64,000 nucleotides of DNA, taken from positions 1,922,001 to 1,986,000 of the forward strand of contig NZ_CP109999.1 of NCBI RefSeq assembly GCF_025947145.1, read 5' to 3'. The position numbers were made by a program, and so were the translations under genes. The notes under the pieces were generated by a model, which saw nothing but the letters and a program-made list of their open reading frames with translations, was not told where the DNA came from and searched no databases. Source of the stretch: Flavobacterium sp. N1994 (GTDB taxonomy: Bacteria > Bacteroidota > Bacteroidia > Flavobacteriales > Flavobacteriaceae). Positions 6,067-14,779 of this stretch are shown here, piece after piece (position 1 is the stretch's first letter; the number at the start of each line of letters is the position of its first letter).

Positions 6067-8442
6067 TTAATCCCTAATAATCTCAATCCTTCTTTTAATC
6101 TCATTCCCATAGTCATCTTCAACGGTTATATAATGAATTCCCGTTTCGGCTTCTATCTGCATTTCGTGGAAGGTTTGTGTGGTGCCTTTATAGACGTTAT
6201 CTACATACCAATACAACTTCGCTTCCTTATTAGAGTGTGCTACTTTGAGAATCACAGGCTGAATCTTACTATTGAAATCTTTGGCTAGGTAGATTTTGCT
6301 GTTGGTTTTGGGGTAGATAAAATCCATCGCTGCTTTTTGATCTTGCTGGCAATCCTCCCGAAACGGCGGTAGAGGTTTGTAATCAATATGCAAACTCTTA
6401 TAATACCATTCCATTACCGGTGGTAGCACAAACCATTTTTTGGTTACAATTTTATCCACATCTTCACAACTACTATTTACTCGGTATTGTTCTGTTGGGT
6501 CTAAATGTACTAATTTGTGATAAGGACATACGGCTGTTTTCTTGCCGTTTCTCGGAATTAATTGTTTGGTTTTTGGACAATCGTCTTGTGCTAAATGGCC
6601 GCTTAACGTACACACCTCAGCATATTCTAAATCGTTTAAGGGTGCTTGAAACCAACGTTTTCTGGGCAACAAATTGAATACATCAAACAATATAGGCGCT
6701 GCGCTTCCTACTCCGGTTAGCTCAGGTCTTCCTTCTCCACTAGCATTGCCTACCCAAACGCCTACCACATAGCGCGAATTAGTACCAATAGCCCAGGCAT
6801 CACGGTTTCCGAAACTAGTTCCCGTTTTCCAAGCTAATTCTAACGAAGAGTCATAAAACTTCCACGCTTCATCGCCTTCTGGACGATTGACTTCTTTCAT
6901 GGCGTTATAAGTCAGATAAATGGAACCTGCTCCCAATATCGTTTTCTGATAACTGTCCGCTCCATAATCCTGTTGAAAGCCATAGATATAATTGAGTTCG
7001 GCAAATTCTTTAGTTCTGTATTTCCCATCGGAAGCATCGAAATAGTTGATGGTAGAAGACAGGTTAGCATAAGTATGACACAAGTCCCAGAGGTTGCTTT
7101 CGGCTCCCCCTAAAATTAACGATAAACCATAATGATCAGGATGTTGGTTAATATTTTTGAGCTTGAACTTTTGTAATAATTCATAGAAATTATTCACTCC
7201 ATGCTCTTGCAAAAGAAGCACCGCAGGAATATTTAACGAACGGGATAAGGCTCGTTGTGCTGGAACGGCTCCATCAAAAGTTAGATTGAAATTCTGTGGC
7301 GAATAGCCTGAGATTTGGGTGGGAATATCGGCTACTAAAGTATTGGGCAAAATCTCTCCATCATCCAACATCGAGGCATAGAGAAGCGGTTTTAAGATAC
7401 TCCCTGTACTTCTTGGGGCTGCTATTATATCTACATCTTTATCGTGGTCTTTATCGGTGGGTGAATTGCCAACGTAGCTGATGATATTTCTGTTTTGAAT
7501 ATCAATTACAAGTATCGCCATGTTGTGTACTTCGTTTTGTTTGTACTGATTGTAATATTGCTTAGCGATTTGGTTTACACGGTTTTGTAACGAAATATCA
7601 ATCGTGGTTTTAATTCGTTTCCCTTCCTCTGTTTTGGCAACTCTTTGTAATAAATGAGGAGCGATTTGGGGAAGATTATAAGGCTTTTGCGGAAGTGGCT
7701 CTTGAATGGATAGGTCATAAGTCATTTTATCAATGATCTTTTCATGATATAATTTTAGCAACAGACCATTTCGCTTTTTGAGCAACTTAACCTGATTTTT
7801 TCCAGGATAAATCAAACTTGGAGCATTGGGTAACACTGCCAATGTAGCACTTTCTGCCCAAGATAATTGATGGGATTGCACACCGAAATACCTCCAGGAA
7901 GCCATTTCTAAACCTACTACATTCCCACCATAAGGAGCATGAGCAGCATAGAGTTCAAGGATTTTTTCTTTCGAGCAACGTAATTCTAATCTTGTTGCCA
8001 AAATCATTTCAATTCCTTTTTCGAAATAGGTTCGCTTTTTGTTTTTGCGTGATAACCGAATGACCTGTTGGGTTAAGGTACTTCCTCCGCGAACCACTTT
8101 ACCAGCGTTTCTATTTTGTTGAAAAGCCTTGACCATCGCTACAGAGTTGAATCCCGGATGATAATAAAAATGTTCATCTTCAAAGTACACAATACATTTC
8201 TTGAACTTGTAAGGAACGCTGTCTTGAGCTGGAAAACGCCATTGCCCATCGCGTGCAATTTTGGCTGCTAATAGTTCGCCATCACTGCTTTCAATAACGG
8301 TGGCGTAAGGTTCTTCAAAGAGGGTTCTTGGCAACGAAAAGTAGTAGACCACCAATAGCACAAAAACTAATGCAGATTTCTTTGGGTTCCGTTTTATATA
8401 ATTAAGAATGCGTTGGTATAACGCTTTTAGTTTAGCTTTCAC
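6067..8442 (-). CDS. pbpC: Penicillin-binding protein 1C
   Basis: A 791-residue bifunctional peptidoglycan synthase. An N-terminal membrane anchor (residues ~23-36) is followed by a GT51 glycosyltransferase with catalytic Glu88 in FEDEHFYYHPG and the GGSTLTQQ motif at ~119-126. The transpeptidase domain shows S348-I-L-K351, S402-L-N404 and K539-T-G, the three PBP active-site motifs. A C-terminal BiPBP_C domain follows (IYPKTNSKIYL...). Length and domain order are those of PBP1C. It lies 58 bp downstream of the alpha-2-macroglobulin gene on the same strand, the same pairing as pbpC and the bacterial alpha-2-macroglobulin gene in enterobacteria, suggesting joint action in envelope repair and protection. 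Confidence 0.95.
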   Translation of the reverse strand: MKAKLKALYQRILNYIKRNPKKSALVFVLLVVYYFSLPRTLFEEPYATVIESSDGELLAAKIARDGQWRFPAQDSVPYKFKKCIVYFEDEHFYYHPGFNSVAMVKAFQQNRNAGKVVRGGSTLTQQVIRLSRKNKKRTYFEKGIEMILATRLELRCSKEKILELYAAHAPYGGNVVGLEMASWRYFGVQSHQLSWAESATLAVLPNAPSLIYPGKNQVKLLKKRNGLLLKLYHEKIIDKMTYDLSIQEPLPQKPYNLPQIAPHLLQRVAKTEEGKRIKTTIDISLQNRVNQIAKQYYNQYKQNEVHNMAILVIDIQNRNIISYVGNSPTDKDHDKDVDIIAAPRSTGSILKPLLYASMLDDGEILPNTLVADIPTQISGYSPQNFNLTFDGAVPAQRALSRSLNIPAVLLLQEHGVNNFYELLQKFKLKNINQHPDHYGLSLILGGAESNLWDLCHTYANLSSTINYFDASDGKYRTKEFAELNYIYGFQQDYGADSYQKTILGAGSIYLTYNAMKEVNRPEGDEAWKFYDSSLELAWKTGTSFGNRDAWAIGTNSRYVVGVWVGNASGEGRPELTGVGSAAPILFDVFNLLPRKRWFQAPLNDLEYAEVCTLSGHLAQDDCPKTKQLIPRNGKKTAVCPYHKLVHLDPTEQYRVNSSCEDVDKIVTKKWFVLPPVMEWYYKSLHIDYKPLPPFREDCQQDQKAAMDFIYPKTNSKIYLAKDFNSKIQPVILKVAHSNKEAKLYWYVDNVYKGTTQTFHEMQIEAETGIHYITVEDDYGNEIKRRIEIIRD

Positions 8443-8465
8443 GATTGATTCCGATGAATTAGTAA

Positions 8466-8494
8466 ACCTGACAAGTTTTAAAAACCTGTCAGGT
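8466..8494. repeat. Near-perfect inverted repeat between alpha-2-macroglobulin and pbpC genes
   Basis: A 29-bp palindrome with 14-bp arms (ACCTGACAAGTTTT / AAAACCTGTCAGGT, one mismatch) around a single A. It could fold as an mRNA hairpin separating the two genes. Similar CCTGACAGGTTTT palindromes are, as I recall, common intergenic repeats in Flavobacterium. Confidence 0.7.
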
Positions 8495-8500
8495 CTAAAT

Positions 8501-11500
8501 TTACTTCACTACTTCGACCCATTGCCCTTTAGTTCTTGCCAAAAAATCGTTATCATACATGGCTTCGCATTGTAAGCCAGGCAAATAATATTTCCCTAAA
8601 TAGGAAGCGTTCAATAGTATTTTGAACTTACGAGTCTCGGCCCCTTTTAAACTGAAATAGTAATTGGCTCGGTCATCTCGAATATCAATATAATCCGCTA
8701 CATTACTAGTAGCGTCCCCAAAATCGGTGTATCGTGTGTTAACAATTTCAAATCCGGATGGCAATATTTGTGATAGTGCAATGTTCTCTACTCGTTCATT
8801 TTTACGATTTGTCAAGGTCACTTCTGCATAGAATTCGGTTCCTTGTGCTATTTTGGAAACGTTAATAGCTTTGCCTTTTCGGTCTTTGAAAACCACATTG
8901 GCCGATACATTATTTTGGATCACTTTCTCGCTGCCCACTGGCAAAATCCCACTATTCAATACCCGAACAAACAAGGTGTTCTTTTTATTGTTTTTAATAG
9001 TAATCGAATTAGCGCCTGTTTTTACCACCAAGTTCCGTTGTGCTACTGATTTTGCTGTATTGATGATTTCTGGTTTAGTACCGTTGGTAAACTGTGCAGC
9101 AACTCCTTTACTTCCGTTGGATTTGGCAAATTTTGCCATCGCATACAATCCATAAGCGGTAGTTTGCGTGCTCATCCATTGTTCGCTTGAAAGATTTTTG
9201 GCTAATTTCGTGGCCATTGCAAAGGCTTTTTGTTTTTGTCCTAATAGAATTAGCGTCTCTAAAGCCATAGCACGATTTCTTTCTGCCGAACCATAATAGT
9301 AATAATAGTACTCATCGGTTTGCTCATCGATAAAAGATTTGCTTAATAAAGCTAAACCTGCCGCATTTTGTTTTACAATAGCATAAGTAGCTGCCAAACG
9401 CAATTTACTTTCATTAGAGATGCCCACCGTTTCTCGTAAGCGATTCATAGAAGCTAAATCGGCAGAACCAGCAATAGCCAATGTATATAAGCGATACGCT
9501 TGTGCCATATCATTTCCATATCGTTTTTCAAAACGCCATTGTTTGGCTTCTTTTTGTTGGTAGGAAATCCATTTTTGTTTGAAGGCGATTGGTAAAACAT
9601 ACCCTTTTTTTTCTGCTTCAATCAAAAAATGTCCCGCATAAGAACTTCCCCAATCATCCGCTTCACTTTCGCCTGGCCAATAGGCAAATCCACCACTAGG
9701 GACTTGGAAGTTTCCTAGTTTTTGAATGGCAGCTGTTACATTTTGTTGGATATTCTGTTTGCGAACGGCATCTAAATCCATAACATCTGTCAAATACAAT
9801 TGTGGGAAAACAGAAGAAGTCGTTTGTTCAACACAACCGTGAGGATATTGAATCAAATAATCCAATCTTCGACTAAAGTCAATCGTTGGCATAGACGAAA
9901 TTTCGACTTTAGCTTTATTGCTTCCAACGACTCCAAAGGTTTTCCAAGGAATGGTTTTAGAACTATTAGACTCAATAACAATATCACTATAAGCATTCGT
10001 TACCGGATTCGGATTAGTCACATCAATCTCTACAAAGTAGGTTGATTTTTCTTTTCCAGAGGTTGCGATAATATCTATTTTTCCAATACCTGTAACGCTT
10101 CCTACTTCTAAATTGAAGTAAGCCATTTTTTCATCTGTTTCAGTGAAGGTTACTTTTTGAATGTTGCTTCCAATAACTTTTACGCTACTATTGGTTTTAA
10201 TTTGAACCGTTACATTTTTAATTTGTTTCTCAGTAGCAAAAAGCGTCACTGGGATGGTTACTTTTTCTGATGGTGATATTTTTCTTGGCAACGAAGCTAA
10301 AACCATTAACGGACTTCTAACTTGTGTTGCTTTTTCAGCCATACCATAAGCACTAGTAGTTGCATCAGCAGCCACAACCATAGTTCGAACAGAACCAATG
10401 TATTTAGGGAGTTTAATTTTGTGCACTTTGGAAGCTCCTTTTTCTAATTCAAATGGACCAAAATACATTACTACTGGTTGAAAACGATTGGCTTTTTTGG
10501 CTTTACCACCACCTGAATCAGCATCCCCGCCTATACTAAATACCTGATTTACTTTTCCACCATAAGCTCCGATGACATCATCATAAATATCCCAAGTTCT
10601 TACGCCCAAAGCTTCACGAGTATAGAAACTATCCCATGCGTTAGGTGTTTTGAATCGGGTTAAATCTAATAATCCTTCATCCACCACGGCGATAGTATAC
10701 GTCATTCTTTTTCCGTGTTTTTCAGAAACTTTTACGTTTACATTTTGCTCTGGTCGTAGCACATCTGGCATAGTTAATTGTGGTTCCAATACCGTATTTT
10801 TATCCACTACTTCTATCGGAACGATACCATACATTCTGATAGGGGAATCATTTTTAGTAGAAGCGTGCGGTTGTAAAAGCGAGATGTTGATGTACACATT
10901 AGGTGCCATATCTCCAGTAATAGGAAGCTCTACTTTTGTTTCTCCTTTTTGGGTTTTAGCCCAAAGGGTTTTCAACACTTTAGTTCCGTTTTCAATAGAA
11001 ATCAAAGCTCTTCCTCCTTCGCTTGACGGAAAGAAAATCTTGGCTTTATCGCCAACAGCGTAATTGGTTTTATCCGTTGAAAATCGCAACATGGTAGCCG
11101 ATTCACCATCCGTATTTCTGGATTTAGCAGACCACCAAGGCATATCGATGTAAACTCTAACACCAGTAGCATGGCCATCTGTTGGGTCGGAAGCTCTAAT
11201 TAAATAATTCCCCCATTCTTCATCTCTAACTGAAAACGCAATACTTCCTCTACCAGATGCATCCGTATTGATAGTGAAATTTTTATAAGCAATGGTTGAA
11301 TTCGCCGTATTATAACTTGACAAATCATCGTGTGAAGCATCCCACCACCAACGTGTTTGTAGTTTATAAACGCGAACATCTAAATTTTTAACCGCTTTTG
11401 GACGACCATTTTCACCCACCGTTACGAAATCAAAACGGTTGTTTTTTCCGGTTTCAATCATACCATATTTATTAGGCTCAGGCGATTTTACTCCCACATA

Positions 11501-14170
11501 GGTTTTGTATGGTGAATAAGAGGTGGATGCCACATCGGTACTTACATCTCCTCCGTTTTCATATACTTTAGTAATGAATGCCGCGCGTAACATCCCTGGA
11601 GCTTGCCCTTGAATAGTTGGTTTTATTGGAATAGAAGCTTTGCCGTTAGCATCTACTTTTCCTGAGAAAATATTCACCTCTTCTGTAGAAAAACTTCTAG
11701 TTGGGTCATCAAAAACATATTTGTCAAATCCTTTGAATGTAGTTACTTGTTGCGAAAACTTCGCTTGTACTTCAGTCTTTAAATCTTTAGCCACAGCGCC
11801 ATGCAACCATAACACTTGAATATTATTCACATTCTCTTTACTAGCCGAAAGTACAGGCTCATTAAAACTGTTTTTGATTTTTAACCGATTGGGCTTAATG
11901 GTTTCTATCTTGATGTTTTTATAAAAACGAGCGCCACCAATACTTATCACAGCTTCCCAATTCCCTGTTGGATCAACATCTTCGGTTGGAATGATAAATT
12001 TATAATGATTGAGTTCATTCATTTTTTGAACACACTCGTACACAGTTTTTCCGCTAGGGTCGTTCATTTTTAATTTAATCGGATGTTTCGAAGGCAATTT
12101 ATTGGCATTATCATTTAAGATGAAGGACAAATAAATGGTATCCCCCGGACGCCAAACTCCTCTTTCTCCGTAGATGTATCCCTTCAAGCCTTTTTGCAAC
12201 GTTTCCCCAGCCACATCAAAATTACTTACTGATAACGAAAGCTCATCATCTAATTTTACGTAAGTGCTTTGGTCACCATCCGAAACAATAGCGAAATAGG
12301 CATATTTTTCCAATTGAAACGAAGCCATCCCATCACCATCGGTGCTACAAGAGGCAATTTTTTGTTGTTGGTAATTGTATAAATCTACTTTAGCTCCCGA
12401 AACTGGTTCTGTTGAGACGATATTACTAACTGCCACCACTATCGATTTATCTGTTCCTCTTTTGGCAATAACTCCTAAATCAGTGGCTAAAATATTAGTT
12501 CCAATTTTAGTGTTATAAAAATAATCGCTAGAGCATGGATCTTGTTGTTGACGCCAATCATAATCCTGCTCGTAATAGTAATTGTAGCCACTATTACTGT
12601 AATTCACATCGTTTTCATCCACTTCCTCCTCATCGTCATTGTTACTGCTTTCATCTTCTTCTTCATCGCTTGAAGTAGTCGTACTGCATTTATACATAGA
12701 GTATTTCTTTTTATATGAAAACTCCACACGGTAAATAGCTCCTGGTTCTGGTTTGATAATTTTGGAAATATCTAAAGCATACGTATTCCACTTAGTGTAA
12801 TCCAACAAATTGTTTTGCTTTAAAGGGATGGTAGTTTTGGCTATCGCCTGACTAACTTGTCTAAGGTTTTCAGTCCCGTTCAATTCATTATCCTGCAAAA
12901 ACTGCATGATATTGTTTTTGTAAATTTTATACACTTTTACATCAACAGCATTCAAATTAGCCGCTTGAAAATTAATCTTCAAATTATTAGAACTTGGCAA
13001 AATGGTACCGCTTTTAACCAATTTTACTCCAGGTTTGATTTGCTCAAATAATAATTTTTGCGAATAATTATTCTTCATTTTATAACCGTCTATGTTTTCA
13101 ATACCTTGAAAAACTTCGACTAATTTACTTCCTGTAAAAGACTGCTCTACGGCACTTACTACTGCTGCTACTTCTTCCGTATCGACAACTTCAGTAGTGT
13201 CAACAGCTATTGCAGTAGTGTCAACAGCAGCTACATTAACGGCTTTAGCGGAGGCTCCTTTGTCTACCACAGACTTTTCGGGTTCTTTGTTGTAAAATAC
13301 TTTCAACACGTTCCCCATAGTGCTAAACTTTAAATTGCTGGTACCTTCAATCGCTACCAATCCTTTGAAATCTTGGTCTTTCTTTAAAGGATCGGAGAAG
13401 TTAATTAAAACCGATTGATTGTTAACATCGCCCACTTGAATAGTCAAAACTTTAAACTGATTTTTTCCAGGTATGGGGAATTTGACGCTCCCTTTTTGGT
13501 CAATATCAACATCATCACCATCCCAATTAATATTGATTTCGCTATCATTATCAAAACGTTGGATACTGTCAATCATGAATTTAAATTCGGTTGCAGTGCT
13601 GGTTGCTTTATCGAATTTAATTTTTAAGTCTTTATCGTTTTGTGTGGATTTAATAATCTTTTGGGCGTCTTCAAAACTCAAGTTGTCTGCTGTTTTCAAA
13701 GTACCATTCAAGTAATACCAATCTTTGCTGTAGGATTGTAAATCTTGCGTATTGACAATGAAATCCTGTTTAATCGTCTTAACCGAAAAATTGAAATTGG
13801 CCAGTTCTTTGGGTACTTTATTAGTAATATCAGAAAGGTGTAAGGTGATTTGGTACAAGGTGTTTTGTTCCAATTTATCTTTAGGAATGAAAGCAATGGT
13901 ATTACTGGATAAAGCCACTACTTTTCCGCTAACGCTAGGAGAAATATCAAACAAATCCTCATCCAATTCCTGATTGGGTTTCCAATCTGTTTTATTGAAA
14001 GCCAATTGCACCCTAAAATCCGAGTGGACCGAGACGAAACCAGAAGAAAAACTTGTAATGTAATCTTTGTAAAGAGATGGGTCTGAATCAAAATCGGAAG
14101 CCGATTTTTTTGAACAGGATTGCAACAAAAGAATTGCAACGAACAAGCCGAAAATCTTGCTGGTTTTCAT
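8501..14170 (-). CDS. Alpha-2-macroglobulin family lipoprotein
   Basis: A 1889-residue protein with a lipoprotein signal (LFVAILLLQSCSKK, lipobox Cys near residue 19), successive MG-type beta domains, an MG2/bait-like central part, and the thioester motif G-C-V-E-Q at about residue 1445, followed by the helical thioester domain (PSGGFAYWPGESEADDWGSSYAGHF). Bacterial alpha-2-macroglobulins trap attacking proteases by thioester cross-linking at the membrane; the intact CxEQ motif indicates the thioester-active class. A low-complexity acidic Ser/Asp/Glu stretch (~residues 500-530) is rich in Asp, Glu and Tyr. It is the first gene of a probable two-gene operon with pbpC. It is convergent with none; its upstream neighbour is tadA on the same strand, 127 bp away. 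Confidence 0.93.
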   Translation of the reverse strand: MKTSKIFGLFVAILLLQSCSKKSASDFDSDPSLYKDYITSFSSGFVSVHSDFRVQLAFNKTDWKPNQELDEDLFDISPSVSGKVVALSSNTIAFIPKDKLEQNTLYQITLHLSDITNKVPKELANFNFSVKTIKQDFIVNTQDLQSYSKDWYYLNGTLKTADNLSFEDAQKIIKSTQNDKDLKIKFDKATSTATEFKFMIDSIQRFDNDSEININWDGDDVDIDQKGSVKFPIPGKNQFKVLTIQVGDVNNQSVLINFSDPLKKDQDFKGLVAIEGTSNLKFSTMGNVLKVFYNKEPEKSVVDKGASAKAVNVAAVDTTAIAVDTTEVVDTEEVAAVVSAVEQSFTGSKLVEVFQGIENIDGYKMKNNYSQKLLFEQIKPGVKLVKSGTILPSSNNLKINFQAANLNAVDVKVYKIYKNNIMQFLQDNELNGTENLRQVSQAIAKTTIPLKQNNLLDYTKWNTYALDISKIIKPEPGAIYRVEFSYKKKYSMYKCSTTTSSDEEEDESSNNDDEEEVDENDVNYSNSGYNYYYEQDYDWRQQQDPCSSDYFYNTKIGTNILATDLGVIAKRGTDKSIVVAVSNIVSTEPVSGAKVDLYNYQQQKIASCSTDGDGMASFQLEKYAYFAIVSDGDQSTYVKLDDELSLSVSNFDVAGETLQKGLKGYIYGERGVWRPGDTIYLSFILNDNANKLPSKHPIKLKMNDPSGKTVYECVQKMNELNHYKFIIPTEDVDPTGNWEAVISIGGARFYKNIKIETIKPNRLKIKNSFNEPVLSASKENVNNIQVLWLHGAVAKDLKTEVQAKFSQQVTTFKGFDKYVFDDPTRSFSTEEVNIFSGKVDANGKASIPIKPTIQGQAPGMLRAAFITKVYENGGDVSTDVASTSYSPYKTYVGVKSPEPNKYGMIETGKNNRFDFVTVGENGRPKAVKNLDVRVYKLQTRWWWDASHDDLSSYNTANSTIAYKNFTINTDASGRGSIAFSVRDEEWGNYLIRASDPTDGHATGVRVYIDMPWWSAKSRNTDGESATMLRFSTDKTNYAVGDKAKIFFPSSEGGRALISIENGTKVLKTLWAKTQKGETKVELPITGDMAPNVYINISLLQPHASTKNDSPIRMYGIVPIEVVDKNTVLEPQLTMPDVLRPEQNVNVKVSEKHGKRMTYTIAVVDEGLLDLTRFKTPNAWDSFYTREALGVRTWDIYDDVIGAYGGKVNQVFSIGGDADSGGGKAKKANRFQPVVMYFGPFELEKGASKVHKIKLPKYIGSVRTMVVAADATTSAYGMAEKATQVRSPLMVLASLPRKISPSEKVTIPVTLFATEKQIKNVTVQIKTNSSVKVIGSNIQKVTFTETDEKMAYFNLEVGSVTGIGKIDIIATSGKEKSTYFVEIDVTNPNPVTNAYSDIVIESNSSKTIPWKTFGVVGSNKAKVEISSMPTIDFSRRLDYLIQYPHGCVEQTTSSVFPQLYLTDVMDLDAVRKQNIQQNVTAAIQKLGNFQVPSGGFAYWPGESEADDWGSSYAGHFLIEAEKKGYVLPIAFKQKWISYQQKEAKQWRFEKRYGNDMAQAYRLYTLAIAGSADLASMNRLRETVGISNESKLRLAATYAIVKQNAAGLALLSKSFIDEQTDEYYYYYYGSAERNRAMALETLILLGQKQKAFAMATKLAKNLSSEQWMSTQTTAYGLYAMAKFAKSNGSKGVAAQFTNGTKPEIINTAKSVAQRNLVVKTGANSITIKNNKKNTLFVRVLNSGILPVGSEKVIQNNVSANVVFKDRKGKAINVSKIAQGTEFYAEVTLTNRKNERVENIALSQILPSGFEIVNTRYTDFGDATSNVADYIDIRDDRANYYFSLKGAETRKFKILLNASYLGKYYLPGLQCEAMYDNDFLARTKGQWVEVVK

Positions 14171-14236
14171 GGATGTAATAGAGTTATTTGTTAGAACTTA
14201 TTCCTTGGAAATTTTTCCCAATTAGCTATATAACGA

Positions 14237-14265
14237 TAAAAGTAACATAATATTATATCAAACAA
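14237..14265 (-). promoter_or_regulatory. Possible promoter of the alpha-2-macroglobulin/pbpC operon
   Basis: On the minus strand TTG (14263-14265), 18 nt, then TACTTTTA (14237-14244), one base off TAnnTTTG, 66 bp before the start codon. The spacer is AT-rich and has no other candidate. Confidence 0.35.
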
Positions 14266-14297
14266 AAAATATTATTTGGGAATATTTTCCTGTAAAA

Positions 14298-14741
14298 TTA
14301 TTTGCGTTTAGAGGCAAAAAATCGCACCATTAAATCCGATGCTTCTTGCGCTAAAACCCCTTTAATTACTTGGGTTTTTGGGTGAATGGTAGTCCCCAAA
14401 GTTTCAAAGCCTCTTTGCTCATCAGATGCTCCAAAAACAATTTTAGAAATCTGACTCCAATACAAAGCTCCTGCACACATTTGGCAAGGTTCTAAAGTGA
14501 CATATAAAGTACAGCCTTTTAGATATTTCCCTCCTATGAAATTTGCTGCCGAAGTAATCGCTTGCATCTCGGCATGAGCAGTAACATCGTTGAGCATTTC
14601 GGTAAGATTATGGGTTCTGGCAATGATTTTATTATCGATTACAATCACGGCACCAACAGGAATTTCCCCTTTATCAAAAGCTACTTCCGCTTCTTGCAAA
14701 GCTTTCTTCATAAAATACTCGTCGGTGAAAGGGTTTTCCAT
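14298..14741 (-). CDS. tadA: tRNA-specific adenosine deaminase
   Basis: A zinc deaminase converting A34 of tRNA-Arg(ACG) to inosine. The motifs HAEMQA (zinc His plus catalytic Glu) and PCQMCAG (two zinc Cys) are present, along with the TadA-type C-terminal segment. The frame is open to 14816, but the ATG at 14741 (MENPFTDEYFMKKALQEAE) gives the standard 147-residue protein; the 25 residues before it are not family-like and would overlap the divergent dxs start. It is divergent from dxs with only 38 bp between start codons. Confidence 0.92.
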   Translation of the reverse strand: MENPFTDEYFMKKALQEAEVAFDKGEIPVGAVIVIDNKIIARTHNLTEMLNDVTAHAEMQAITSAANFIGGKYLKGCTLYVTLEPCQMCAGALYWSQISKIVFGASDEQRGFETLGTTIHPKTQVIKGVLAQEASDLMVRFFASKRK

Positions 14742-14767
14742 AAAACAAAAATACAATTTCAATTCGT

Positions 14768-14775
14768 TACCTTTG
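14768..14775 (+). promoter_or_regulatory. -7 box immediately before dxs
   Basis: TACCTTTG, an exact TAnnTTTG match, ends 4 bp before the dxs ATG. Transcription would begin at or beside the start codon, implying a leaderless or nearly leaderless mRNA. No clear TTG at the usual distance was found. Confidence 0.45.
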
Positions 14776-14779
14776 TCGC

